The position numbers and the translations under genes are program-made. This document shows, in pieces, positions 27,251 to 38,609 of a stretch of 64,000 nt of DNA (the first letter of the stretch is position 1; the number at the start of each line of letters is the position of its first letter). Under the pieces are notes generated by a model. The model saw only the letters and a list, made by a program, of their open reading frames with translations. It did no database searches and was not told the DNA's origin. Source of the DNA: Sphagnum compactum (lineage: Eukaryota > Bryophyta > Sphagnopsida > Sphagnales); assembly GCA_965153455.1 (NCBI GenBank), contig OZ234493.1, positions 16,606,213-16,670,212 of the forward strand, in the 5' to 3' direction.

Positions 27251-27749
27251 TCACATCCTTTTGGAAATGGAGCCAAATCTTTTCCATAGTGCGTTGAAAG
27301 GTTCTTGGATTAATGTGGCAATATATTGCAATCCTTTCTTTTTGTTCAATCCTTCCAAACCCTGCAAAACTTCTTGCATTTCCGGTCTTTGATTTGGGTC
27401 TTCCTATAAGAAACAAATGTCATAAAAGTTAGATGTTTATTATGTAATTGTTATACATTACAATCAAACCATGGCAAAATGCTCCAATAAATAGGACCAT
27501 ATGTTCATGTCTCAATTTTCATAACATAATTTGAACATGTATCCTTCAAAAAAGAGTGTAGAAACCAACTTATATTTGTATTCAACAACATAATTCTATG
27601 TTATTTGAAACTAGGATACTCAAATTGACTTTACATATCAATCATGCAAATGGTTTAAGGAATTCCAAATGAAATTGAATGTACCATTTGCATGTGCAAA
27701 CCTTCTTAAGAAGTTTTACATTCATTAATCAATCCAATTTAACTTATTT

Positions 27750-29201
27750 CACTAGTAGAAAAAGCGTGGTTTATGACTAAATTTTAGTCACAAACAACAT
27801 TTGCCACTAAAAGTTAGCCTAGTAGCAAATGACAAATTAGGAATGACGCTAGTTGCAAACAACAGATGAAATATTTGTTTTCATAAAATACACGTATGAC
27901 AATTTTACACATGTATCCAAGGATGAGTTCTTGCGACTACACTTACAACTACAATGTACAGCAATATGTTCACACCTGGTAACCTAAAAATGTAACACAT
28001 GGCATCATTTGAATTTTTTTCAATTATTCAATTAAAGCAATTTTATTGTGCCATGTGGTGGTTTAAGATTGAACGACATGACAACTTAAAATTTATAATC
28101 ATTTAAGGTTAATTTAAGGTTGGACCACTTATGATAGGCTAATTGGCACTTGAGCTAAGCCTAGGTTAGGCCACCTAACCTAATTAAATGCCTAATGTAC
28201 GTAACCTAATTTCAAGGTAAACCATTTAAAATAGGCCATGTGGCACCTAGGCTATGCCTAGGCCACCTAGCCATTGTCTAGCTTAGGTAGGTAGGTACTT
28301 AGGTCTAGGTCTAAATTGTTACAACAACATACAATTTTATTTTAAATTTAACCTATTATGTGGAGCGTATGTGATTAGCTCCTCCCATATGGCAACTAAA
28401 AAAATTTAATGTGTTTACACCAAATCAACCTATTTATATAGTTTGTAAATTTGAAATGGAAGACAAACAATATGGGATAAAATTTTATCTATAGCTCTTA
28501 GGCGCATAGTTCTAACCTAGTTGCAACTATTCCTTAAGATATACTATTACATAGCCTACCTACTAGGTAGCATAAGTTTTTACTAGGTAATAATTTAGAT
28601 AATATTTATTTGAAGTCAAAATTTAAATAGTTTAAAAATAATTATTTATTTAAAATACCTATTTAGATAGCCTCTAAATAAATATTTATAATTAAATAGG
28701 CCTATTAAGTAGCTAGTGGATACGTAGGCATGTATGTAGGTACCTAATAAATAGCTAGATAGCTAGGTAGATAAATGGTACATAGGTAGGTGTACATAGT
28801 AGGTAGGTAGGGTATATGCACCTAGTAAATAAATAGGTAGGTAGTAGGTAGGTAAGCATTTAGTAAGTAGGTATATACATATAGATAAATATGTATTATT
28901 AAATAATCTATATGTGTAGTTACTAGGTAACATATGTACCTTATGTACTTATAATGTAACTATTTTGGTTGCATGTGCAACTAAATGTATATATGATGTT
29001 GTAAAAATAAAAAGACATCATGAAAAATCAACCTATTGAAAAGATGAAATAGGTCATAATTGCAACCTAGTTGAAAAGAAGACCAAAATCCATCCAAATT
29101 TGAAAATTAGTTTCAGAGGCAACCATTCATAGTCATAAGCGACATTTAGTCGCACATAGTCACACAAGGAATGGTTGCAAATGACAAGATCTCTATTAGT
29201 G
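27750..29201. mobile_element. CACTA-type element inside intron 2, left copy
   Basis: The ends are CACTAGTAGAAAAAGCG and, read inward from the right, CACTAATAGAGATCTTG. They are flanked by the 3-bp duplication ttt (27747-27749, 29202-29204). Subterminal motifs recur at both ends (tagtcacaaacaac, tttgccact, gttgcaaatgacaa, gcgacatttagtcgcac). There is no transposase. It fills about three quarters of intron 2 of the kinase pseudogene. The same element sits at the same site in the right copy, so it inserted before the duplication. Confidence 0.8.
28690..28870. repeat. TAGG-rich simple repeat
   Basis: Degenerate taggtaggta and taggtacctag tracts within the intronic CACTA-type element. The matching tract at 57630-57840 is longer, which explains most of the size difference between the two element copies (1452 and 1499 bp). 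Confidence 0.8.
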
Positions 29202-30560
29202 TTTCACATTGTTTCAAATATTACATTGAATCCATGATTTTAGGTTTTTGAAATTTGCTTGACCACAAATTGAATGATAAAATAAAAGATTTGGCACAAG
29301 ATTTACCTTGATGCATTAAAGGGAAATTTGCAAAAATGATTTGGCTTCATTTCGATCAAACCCAGCAATTGAATTATTAATTGCAACATCAAAAATTTGT
29401 TGAAATCCATCTTCTTCCTCTTGAACCTCTTGTACCCATTGGATAAAGTGGCGAATGTAAATTTCATTTCCATCTAAAGTCAATGGTGATCCATTCACAA
29501 GTCGAATCAACAATACTCCAAAGCTATACACATCACTTTTTGTCGATGCTTGATTTGAATGAATTTCTGGTGCCATATATCCGCTTGTTCCTGGCCTAGA
29601 AGTTGAAGCTAATGCAATCTGAATTTAAAATTTCAAAAATATCAATAATTTCAATGTGCGTTGCATGCATTGAATATACATGTCAAAATTCATAAAACCC
29701 ATACCCAATATGGTATAATACCAATAGGAAACTTGATTTTTTTTTAATCACAAAAGTCGCAATCCTTTTGTTATTACTTGTGCACACATAAAAATTTGTA
29801 ATATAAAATTTGTAATTTCATGAATTATTACATTAAGTGTTTTTCAAATATTCATTTTACATTGTGATTGTTTATCATATTTATTCCATGACCTATAATA
29901 ATGAAAATATAAAATTATTAAATTGTGGCCCACAAGAGTGTTCAAATTTGCAAAGTTCATAATTGCACTAAGATATAATGCCCATGCATTTAATCAACAA
30001 AAAAATAATGGTGGGGCACATACCACATTTTCATCCCTGCCATGTAAAATTTTTGCCAACCCAAAATCAGCCAATTTTGGGGTGTAATCCTTATCCAAGA
30101 GGATATTTCCTGGTTTGATGTCAAGATGAACAATGGTTGGATCACATTTATGATGCAAATGTGCCAATCCTCGAGCGACCCCTATAATGATGCATATTCG
30201 TTTGTCCCAATCCAAACGTTTATCTCCATCGAGCCATTTGTCAAGAGATGAATTTGAAATGTATTCATACACCAACATGTGTTTTAAACCTTTGATACAA
30301 TAGCCCAAAAGACGAACCAAATTCATATGTCGAATTGATCCCAAGGTGTTCATTTCTGATACGAAAGATTTTTTTGCACCTTCATTATGTTCACCACTCC
30401 ATTCCAAAACTTTAATCGCAATCGTAATGCCTTTCCAACAACTTTGATACACCTCACCATAGGCTCCTCTCCCTAAACTTGGTCCGAAATTCAATTCATC
30501 GTATGTAAAAGATCGAATACTTGAATTTAATGGCAACGATTCTATTATCGGTTGGTATTC

Positions 30561-32090
30561 ATCGAACATCCATTTCAACCATTTTCGCTCTTGTTCATCA
30601 TTTGGTGTGAGATTATGAAGTTTATCAATGGCTTCCAATGCTGCTTGATATTTGTTTAAATTCCAATTCATGTGGGCATAAACTGTTAAAGTGAATGCAT
30701 CATTTGGTTCAAGAACATCAGCCTTGTCAAGGTCCTCCAAGGCTCCTTGATAGTCATCCAGGTTCCTTTTGATAGCTCCACGACTCCTCAAAGTGAATGC
30801 ATCATTTGGTTTAAGAACATGAGCCTTGTCAAGGTCCTCCAAGGCTCCTTGATAGTCATGCAACCTCCTTTTGACCTCTCCACGAACACTCAAAGTGAAT
30901 GCATTGTTTGGTTCAAGAACATGAGCCTTGTCAAGGTCCTCCAAGGCTCCTTGATAGTCATCCAACATTCTTTTGACATCTCCATGATGTCGCAAAATGA
31001 ATGCATCGTTTGGTTCAAGAAAATCAGCCTTGTCAAAGTCCTCCAAGGCTCCTTGATAGTCATCCAACATTCTTTTGACATCTCCACGAACACTCAAAGT
31101 GAATGCATTGTTTGGTTCAAGAACATGAGCCTTGTCAAGGTCGTCCAAGGCTCCTTGATAGTCATCCAACATTCTTTTGACATCTCCACGATGTCGCAAA
31201 GTGAATGCATTGTTTGGTTCAAGAACATCAGCCTTGTCAAGGTCCTCCAAGGCTCCTTGATTATCATCCAACATCCTCTTGACCTCTCCACGAGTTTGCA
31301 CAGTGAATGCATTGTTTGGTTCAAGAACATGAGCCTTGTCAAGGTCGTCCAAGGCTCCTTGATAGTCATGCAACATCCTTTTGACCTCTCCACGAATCCT
31401 CAAAGTGAATGCATCGTTTGGTTCAAAAACATTAGCCTTGTCAAGGTCCTCCAAGGCTCCTTAATAATCATCCAGGTTTCTTTTGATAGCTCCACGAACA
31501 CTCAAAGTGAATGCATCGTTTGGTTCAAGAACATCAGCCTTGTCAAGGTCCTCCAAGGCTCCTTGATAGTCATGCAAGATTATTTTGAAAGTTCCACGAA
31601 CACTCAAAGTGAATGCATCATTTGGTGCAAGAACATCAGAGTTGTGAAAAGCCTCTAAGGCTCCTTGATAGTCATCCAACATCGTTTTGACCTCTTCACG
31701 AATAGTCAAAGTGACTACATTGTTTGGTTCAAGAACATCAACTTTGTCAAGGTCCTCCAAGGCTCTTTGAAAGTCATGCAACATCTTTTTGACATTTCCA
31801 AAAATCTTCAAAGTGGTTACATTGCTTGGCGCAAGAACATCACCTTTGTGAAGGTCTTCCAATGCTCCTTGATACTCATCCAACATCTTTTTAACCTTTG
31901 CATGAATTCGCAAAATGAATGCATTGTTTGGTTGAAGAATATCAACCTTGTCAATGTTCTCCAAAGCTCTTTGATCGTCATTTGATATCCCTTTTACATT
32001 TTCATGAGTTGTCAAAGGGATTGCATTGTTTTGTTCAAGAACATCAACCTTGCCGAACTCCTCCAAAGCTCCTTGATAATCATTCAACAT
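30561..32090 (-). repeat. TPR-coding tandem array, 15 units of 102 bp
   Basis: Fifteen 34-codon units. The first six align one to one with the first six of the other paralogue, including odd residues (LEQNNAI, LAPSNVTT). The last two also correspond. Unit 7 carries the TAA. The middle units are near-identical to each other. Confidence 0.9.
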
Positions 32091-32114
32091 TCTTTTGACC
32101 TTTGCACAAGTTCA

Positions 32115-32510
32115 CAAAGTGAATGCATCGTTTGGTTTAAGAACATGAACCTTGTCAAGGTCCTTGAAAGCTCTTTCATAATTGTTTAACACATGTTTGA
32201 CATATTAATAAAAATCCCTGAAATATGTGCAATGTTTGGTTTAATAACATCATGTTTGTCAAAGGCTTCAAAAGTTTTTTCATCTTCCTTGAAGACCTTT
32301 TTTTTCATGTGCACAAGTTCTTAAACTTAATGCACTTTTGGTTCATTGAAGATAAACCTTGTCAAGGTCTTTCAAGGCTACTTGATAATCTTTCAACACC
32401 TTTTTTTCACATTTTCCACGTGTGTTATTTAAATGATTCCATTGTTTAATTCATGAATAGTAGCCTTGTGAACGTCTTCCATGGTTTTTTCATAAGCATT
32501 TCATTTGTCA
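32115..32510 (-). pseudogene. Decayed TPR units upstream of the left TPR-kinase
   Basis: Minus-strand sequence beyond the presumed ATG still reads as TPR units (for example VFKDLDKV-VLKPNDAFTL then TGA at 32114-32112). These units hold stops and frameshifts. The same TGA and the same decayed units exist in the right copy, so this decay predates the duplication. Confidence 0.7.
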
Positions 32511-32818
32511 AGAACATGAAATAATGGAATATATATGTATATTGAACATGAAACAAAATAATTGTGATAGAGAATATTTTTTGGGGATATTCCACCAACC
32601 TATGTCACCTTACTTTCATATAGATTTGAAATGTAATCATTACTTACACAATGATTATCATACATAATTCTTATCATTGATGATTATTCCACTTAGTTTA
32701 AAGAATGTGATTTGGTAATAAACATTTCATTACATTATGCAATTTGTTCAATTCAATAAATGTAGATAAAAGATGTTGGTCCAAATCAATATATATTTTT
32801 CCATTTCTTGATGGAGCT
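32511..32818. other. Upstream flank of left TPR-kinase
   Basis: AT-rich, collinear with 62791-63105. It is the likely promoter side of the minus-strand gene, but no core promoter element can be assigned with confidence. Confidence 0.4.
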
Positions 32819-32823
32819 AAGGT

Positions 32824-33643
32824 TGTCGCAACCCCACTTTGGCCAAGTGTGGGGGTGAAGCCCAACACTTGGAAAAGTTGGAGGTTTGGAGTCCTCCGGG
32901 ACTCCCGAATGTTCAGAGCTCGACAGCAAGGCCCAAAACACCTCGCATTGAGGTGTTCTTGGTGTCATTGGAAAGGTCTTGAAACGTAGATATCGAAAAT
33001 GGCCTCGCATTGGCCATTCGGACATCTGCAGCCCAAGTTATGGGCAAAAGAAGGGCCGGGAGTCAAACTGACAGTTTGACTCCCGACCACTAAAAGTCAG
33101 GAATCGACCCTTTCTCGACGTCGCCTCAGGGAGTGCAACATGGCGTTGGAAAGATCTCGATGAGGGCTACAACTTCGGTTCAGATCTCGTTGCAATCGAA
33201 CTCCGGAATCGAGAGTTATGACCGTTCAAAGTTCCGAGAGTCCCGCCGGAACAGTTTCGGGACTCCATTTCGGGAGTCCCAAGAAAATGTGCCATTTGGA
33301 TGTAGCCTCCGTGGCGAGCTACAGAGAATACTATATGGGGGAAGGTGGTGGCTTCTCCCGAGTCCGGGCCGTGGTGAGTCTTGTGTGTCCAAATGCCCGT
33401 GGCTTGTCGCAACACCCAAGGGTGTCCCAAATGCTAAACTAACCTCCCGTGGTTGGTTTTTGGATGCAGATTCACACAAGCTAAGCTAGTCCATCTTCCT
33501 AGTCTAATCCCGGGGCTTCCAACTCGACCCTCTACCCCTCTCTAGAGTTGGAAGTCGGGAGCGTGCCTTTCAGTCCCAACTTTCTGCAACTTCACATTGG
33601 TGAACCCTCAAGTGGGTTCACCCCGGGACCAAGGAGCGCGTCA
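32824..33643. mobile_element. Solo LTR, family 1 copy b
   Basis: An 820-bp unit with TGTCGCAACC and GCGCGTCA ends and a perfect 5-bp target duplication aaggt (32819-32823, 33644-33648). It is close to the copy at 12749-13567 over its whole length. The right duplication copy holds the unoccupied site: gagctaaggtggcaagc at 63101-63117, with a single aaggt. The insertion therefore followed the segmental duplication, or the right copy descends from an uninserted allele. Confidence 0.95.
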
Positions 33644-33648
33644 AAGGT

Positions 33649-34771
33649 GGCAAGCATCCTTAGGCAAAATTTGATTTAACTAACAACATTATGCCAAGGA
33701 ACTCTAAAAATTTGGAACCAATAGGCATAGGTGTAACAACCCTTTCACCCTAAACATATTTAAGAATCACTTTTAAGCGAAGAATTTCCAAAAAAAGGAA
33801 TTTGCAACAAAATAACATGTATGTAAAAACTTATGTTGCGTTTTGGTGATTTTTGCCCAAAAAGTTGATTGATCATTATTTCGTATCATGTCTTACTATT
33901 GAAATTTCTCTTCCCATTCCCTTGTCATGCAACTTGAATGTTTACAAAATTGATTTGGTCGAAACATAATGGACAAATGATAAATTACAAAGAACAAATT
34001 ATTGAATCATTTAAAACATGCATTCATGTAGTTAGTTTTCATGTTGATATTCCATTTCAATGTGATTTGAATGACAAACTTGATCATTGTTGAACAATGT
34101 TGTTGCACAACTCCATCACGTGCATATTTACATGCATATGCACAAACCTTGACAAACATTACTATTGTAGTACTCTATTTATGTGAAATTCATAACTTTT
34201 AATTGTTGCAAAAGTATTTCGAGTAGCTAGCTAATGCGAGTCCCACTTTTGTTCAAATTAAACTCTTTAATATAATGCCGTTTGAAACCTAAAAATATCG
34301 TATTCATGTTTTAGTTATTCACTCATTCCATTCATCACAACCTTCATACCTTTCACATCCTTGATTAAGAACACAAACTTAGTTTTGACATTGCAAGACA
34401 TATTGAGTTCAAGATGATAGAAGTTTGTGTGTGAAACACATACCTACAAGTTTTGAGAAATTGCAAAAGATGTGATGTTCAAATGACCTTGATAGTTTTT
34501 GTTGTCTTTTAGCGTTGGTTGCTAGCCCAATCAAATGCATGTGAACACTATGGCAATCAAGAAAAACACCAAGTTAACCCACCTTAATAGAAAATCATGG
34601 TAGATGAGCATTTGTGCAAATTTGAATCATTATACAATCGTTACTTGAGGTCAAATATTCATAACATTACTAATGCATTCAAGGACATGGAACCAAAGTT
34701 TTGGTGTTTGAGACCTACCAAGTTTGACATAAAAGACGTGATGATATGTGAAAAGCATTTGCACGTGGTGA
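33649..34771. other. Flanking DNA of left duplication copy
   Basis: Collinear with 63111-63738 except that 33704-34197 is missing from the right copy. A 60-codon frame at 34597-34779 starts with ATG but is stopped early in the right copy (tatag), so it is probably not coding. Confidence 0.5.
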
Positions 34772-35236
34772 TTGGATGATGAACACTTCTCTTGTTGTTG
34801 CGTTGAGCCACAAAGCCGTATAAACATATGTGAAGAGATTGATGGCAATAGTGCAACAAGGGAACCAACCTTGATAAAAGTTTGTAGCAAACTGGGGGAT
34901 GAAAATTTGGGCCAAGGGAGAATTAGTCCATTGGATTCCTTGCACTTATGCCGGACTCGCGAACATCTTGGAAGGTGGTTCTGATTAGAGGTTGAGAGAA
35001 AGGATCCAAGTGGTCCATCTAGGATGGTGCAAACCGTGTGCCATAATTTAGGCTGGTTAAAGTTTTCTGTGCTACCCGCTCAGAACTTTACTCCGGAATA
35101 TATTATTGCAGCTGGATGCTTTTCTGTCTTTTCTCTTGTCGTCTTGGGCTTTCACATTGCTCAAGATTGGAAGTCTTTAATAAAGCGACGCAGTCTGTGC
35201 GTGAGTACTAGACCTGCAACTTCCTGTGGTCACTGA
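34772..35236 (+). pseudogene. Unidentified gene remnant with one in-frame stop and a membrane segment
   Basis: A single frame stays open from 34772 to 35236 apart from a TGA at 34982-34984. The part after the stop contains a hydrophobic stretch (YIIAAGCFSVFSLVVLGFHI) followed by basic residues (DWKSLIKRR) and a possible GTGAGT donor at 35200. The first half recurs in the right copy (63739-63951) with the same TGA. I do not recognise the family. The membrane segment and the splice-like end suggest an old exon rather than chance, but this is weak. Confidence 0.35.
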
Positions 35237-35516
35237 TTTTTCTGGCTATAAGATAATGGATGCAAGTGGTCATTGATGGATTGCACCGTCCATGTGTCAG
35301 CAAAGAAAAGTGAGGCCGGTTAGCAATCCTCAGTCGGAACTTTCCTCTTGTATAGAGTATATCAACTCGTTGCTTTGTGTAGCTTTTTCTCCCCTCATTA
35401 CCTGCGGGGAAACATTGTTCATAATTTCATTTACCATAAAGTCATGGCACGTGCCCCATGTTGGTGCTTGGCCCCAAACTTGAGCATGTGTAGGTTTTAG
35501 ACTTGAAAATTTTCCT

Positions 35517-35711
35517 GTGACCGGTGCTTTTCAGCCATTACAGAATCGATGGATTTGGTCATTGTTTGATAATGCACAACCTGAGTCAGCAGATATAATT
35601 GGGGTTGTTAGAGCTGGAACTAGTGAAATTGTTGTGGCTGAAATTCGCCATTTTGCTATAAATGAAAGTCCCAAGCAACATGGTCGAGGGAACTTTTTGA
35701 AAAAATCCTAA
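35517..35711 (+). other. Possible orphan exon, unidentified
   Basis: A pyrimidine-rich gtgcttttcag precedes an open frame that starts PLQNRWIWSLFDNAQPESAD and continues IIGVVRAGTSEIVVAEIRHF. The composition is like that of real protein and unlike the surrounding AT-rich frames. It ends at TAA after KKS. No family is recognised. It may belong with the remnant at 34772-35236. Confidence 0.3.
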
Positions 35712-36932
35712 AAAAATTGTCACATTTTCAGGAATAAGAGAGTTAAGAAATAGCCAAAACAAAAAAAATTGAAGGATTTGGGCAGATTTTTAACTTTCTT
35801 CTTTTGAAATCCCCATATTTAGTTAATAGGTTCTATTGCTTTGCCAACATGTAATAAGATTGTCATAATTTTTACTTCTTTATTTGTCTTGTAATCAGAC
35901 CTGACTAAATCCTCCTGTGGCTGATTGCCTGTTTTGATGCGACATGAGAAAATTGAAAAAAAGGAACAGCGGCTGGACCCTCTGAATTGATCGTTTGTGA
36001 GCAAAGAAGACTTATCGGCCCTTTTGAAGTGCTCCCCAAGTAAAGTGGCCCACTTGAGAACTTGCCTTTGGCATGCATACAATATACTAAGGCAACAGAA
36101 ATGGTTTGCTGACATGTGAGCTGTTGAATCTTCATCACATGCTCACTGGTCATGCCCGTAATGGAGTTGGGCATACGTTAGAGAAATCGGTAAATTCAGG
36201 GGGAGTTTCACAGGGTGTGTCATACCCTATTCATTTTTTCGCCTTGAGTTCCAGCGCTCAATAAAGTCCCTGACTGTGGTCGGTTTTGGAAAAAGACGGG
36301 CTGGGAAGGCGTTGCCCACGTGGGTGCGCATTTAACTGGCTGAAAATAGGGTGGACAGTTCAAGACTGGCTTCAATAGGTGGACAGTCTAAGAAGTAGAA
36401 AATATCAACTTTTGGATTGGGGAGGGGAGGCCAGGGTGTTGGGGGAGACATTTTTGGGATTTGGAGGGAGGGTGAGAGGATTTGGGTGCGGTTTTTTCTT
36501 TCCTGAAGGATGGGTGGGCTAGGGGTTTAGGAGGATCATGATTTTATTTTTATTTTAAATTCTTTTCTTGGAGGGGGGGAAGGAGTGTGGTTCTAGGGGT
36601 CTTAATAGGTGGAGGTGGGAAAGGGTTTGTTTTTCTTTCCAAGTGGGTGGGTTCGAGCCTTTAAATATTTATTTTTGGTTGTTGGAGGTGTAGGGGATAC
36701 TTGGATTTATCCCAAATTTTGTATTTTTTTAATAATTGGTTGAGGTTTCATGTTCTAGGTTCAGAGTTAAGTGGGTTGGGGGAGGTTTTCATTTAATGCC
36801 CCTGTGCTAAGTGCATTGGAGATCATTGGAAATTTGAGAAGAAAGAAAGTAGGATCATTTCTAAAAGTAGTACTATTTGCATTCAGAAACAGAGGTCAAG
36901 AGTGTGGTATTCAGATTGGTTGATATCTAGCA
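35712..36932. other. Intergenic DNA with a G-rich strand
   Basis: The plus strand at 36414-36800 is rich in G-runs (ggggaggggagg, gttgggggag, gaggggggga) and could form G-quadruplexes. No coding sequence can be supported. Confidence 0.5.
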
Positions 36933-37500
36933 TCAACCTACACCAAAAGAACTTTCTTTTTGAGCATCAATGTTCCTCACAATCATGTTGCAACTTAATG
37001 TCTTTGCTCTCAATATTTGACATCCGCTGTTGATTTTCTGGTGTTGATTCAAGGCTTTCATCTTGTTAAGCTCCTGAGTCTCAAATTTGAAATGCACCTC
37101 ATCAAAGTCATCCTTCGCCAAGGTCCCTTTCGCAATGTCTTGGTCACAGACCATTGCTATTAACTTTCTTTAGATCTCATTGAGCTCATAATTCTTTATA
37201 TCTGAAGATTTTTGCATAGCTAACATGTCTTCTGGCAAGGCCATGATTTTTATATTAATTATGCTGCTCATGATATTGAATTGTTTAGTCAATTGTACAA
37301 CTTCAATGTTTGCATTTGTGATAGCCTTTTTCTTCATGTCCACCATCAAGATTTCTATTAGATGTGAAATATGGGTGTCCAAGGTTTCTATATTGCAATG
37401 AAGAGCTATGACCTTCAACAACTAAGCTTCATTTTGCTGTTGCAGTACACTGGAGTTACATTGGGATATTTTTGCATTGCTTAGTTTTTGATATCAAAGT
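36933..37500 (-). pseudogene. Decayed coiled-coil-like protein fragment
   Basis: One minus-strand frame runs from about 37421 to 36933 with a single TAA at 37172-37170. Another stop lies upstream at about 37424. The residues are strongly helical with spaced hydrophobics (THISHLIEILMVDMKKKAI, NIEVVQLTKQFNIM, FETQELNKMKALNQHQKI). I do not recognise the protein. The stops indicate decay, or a chance frame in AT-rich DNA. Confidence 0.35.
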
Positions 37501-38609
37501 CGTCTTTCCATGACTGTGGGAGTCCTTCATGGTCACCACTGGTGCCACTCAAACTTTAACATCCATGGATGTGGCACCTCCCAACTGGGGCTTTGGTGAA
37601 ACATACCAAGGATCCCAAGTACTACGGAAATCCTACCAAATAATTATTTCCCACACTGTTTGACACTTTCTTAATGGCACATTCCATAGAGATTAAATCA
37701 TTCAGGCTGCAAGACTTTTCAGATTACCAGCATATAAAAAGCCTATTGCTTAGACTGTGGGTGGAAAATTTCGACCCATTTATTTAGCAGATTGGGACAA
37801 CCCATGTCTGTGTGTAAAGATTTGGAGGAGAAGATCTCTGAAGGGATCTGTCATGAGAAGAAGCTCTTGCAATTTGACATAAGAGCAGACAGATGGTGCT
37901 AGAATTTGGGATTCAACATATGCTGGAAAACCAAGGATAGGATTTTTCAAAATGTAGAATCATTTGAAAAATGACATAAATGGTATGCTGCAATCTCCCT
38001 TTATCCTCTCCCCTGAACAACTGCCTTTTCCTGCTTTGAGTTCCCAACTATGAAAAAAAAACCTTATTTTCCTTGCAAGGTGTTGGAGGCAAGTATGGTA
38101 GACAGGGAAGATGCATTCAAGTCCCTTCCCCTCTTGCTCAAAAGAAAAGCCTTATTTTCTCTGCTAGATGACAGCTGCTAAAATGTACACAGGGGAATTG
38201 CATTTTATAAGCATGGCCTTCTTCAAGAGCTTTCCCCTCTTCAGACATCGCACTTCAAAAAAATCTTTATTTTCCCTGAAAGGTGATCGGAACAAAAATG
38301 TACAAAAGGAATTTTCATTTTGTTCCCAGGGTCTTCACCAATTTTCCCCCGCTTCAGCTTCAATCTTATATATAAATTCACTTAGTCCGTGGCTGGATGA
38401 CTGGACGTTCTGGGAGCGTTTTCTACGGCAGAACCGGCCAGAGAGATAACTGACCACCGGCTACCAGCGACCCAGGTCCTGAGAGCCAGGTCCTGAGAGT
38501 CAAATGCAGCAACACGGCAGCAACAGAAGAAGGGAGCCGCGTCCGTCTGTCTGAGTGCTGAAACCCAGCTGTCGTGGCTCCTAATAGGACTTGCATGGCT
38601 TCTAAAACT
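37501..38609. other. Unassigned sequence
   Basis: A 93-codon frame at 38168-38449 is present but has no recognised motif. Similar phrases around ccttattttcc-tgcaagg recur near 38066, 38150 and 38264, suggesting old local duplications. The GC content rises at 38440-38600. Confidence 0.35.

Larger units (their letters stand above)
27251..32090 (-). pseudogene. TPR-kinase pseudogene (left paralogue, 15 TPR units)
   Basis: The exon layout matches the intact gene at 56160-62368: exon 1 32090-30024, exon 2 29618-29307, exon 3 27403-27251, with GTATGT and GTAAAT donors and AG acceptors intact. The product would have 15 TPR units, then a kinase domain with GRGAYGEVY, AIK, HLDIKPGN, DFG and MAPE. Two nonsense codons break it, both CAA to TAA: codon 210 (31463-31461, in TPR unit 7) and near codon 790 (29318-29316, just before CIK at the exon 2 end). 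The ATG at 32090 is the same one used in the intact copy. Exon 3 keeps the usual QRPEM, where the intact copy has QRLEM. The frame is otherwise open, so the loss is recent. A truncated TPR-only product of 209 aa remains possible. Confidence 0.88.
21199..35029. repeat. Segmental duplication, left copy (at least 13.8 kb)
   Basis: Collinear by eye with 50142-64000: Makorin exons 2-5, their 3' flank, the poly-C region, all three TPR-kinase exons with introns, and about 1.4 kb of flank beyond. The right copy reaches the window edge, so the true length is unknown. Differences include the solo LTR at 32824-33643 (left only), the 494 bp at 33704-34197 (left only), and 13 extra TPR units in the right copy. 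Confidence 0.92.

Noticed and set aside
28690-28870. TAGG tract considered as telomere-like repeat
   Set aside because: The unit is TAGG/TAGGTA, not TTTAGGG, and it lies within a transposon inside an intron.
30747-31658. Long plus-strand open frame (303 codons) opposite the TPR array
   Set aside because: It is an antisense shadow: a 102-bp repeat that lacks a stop in one antisense frame stays open in every unit. Similar shadows at 59810-60304, 61025-61753 and 61943-62263 break wherever unit sequence varies.
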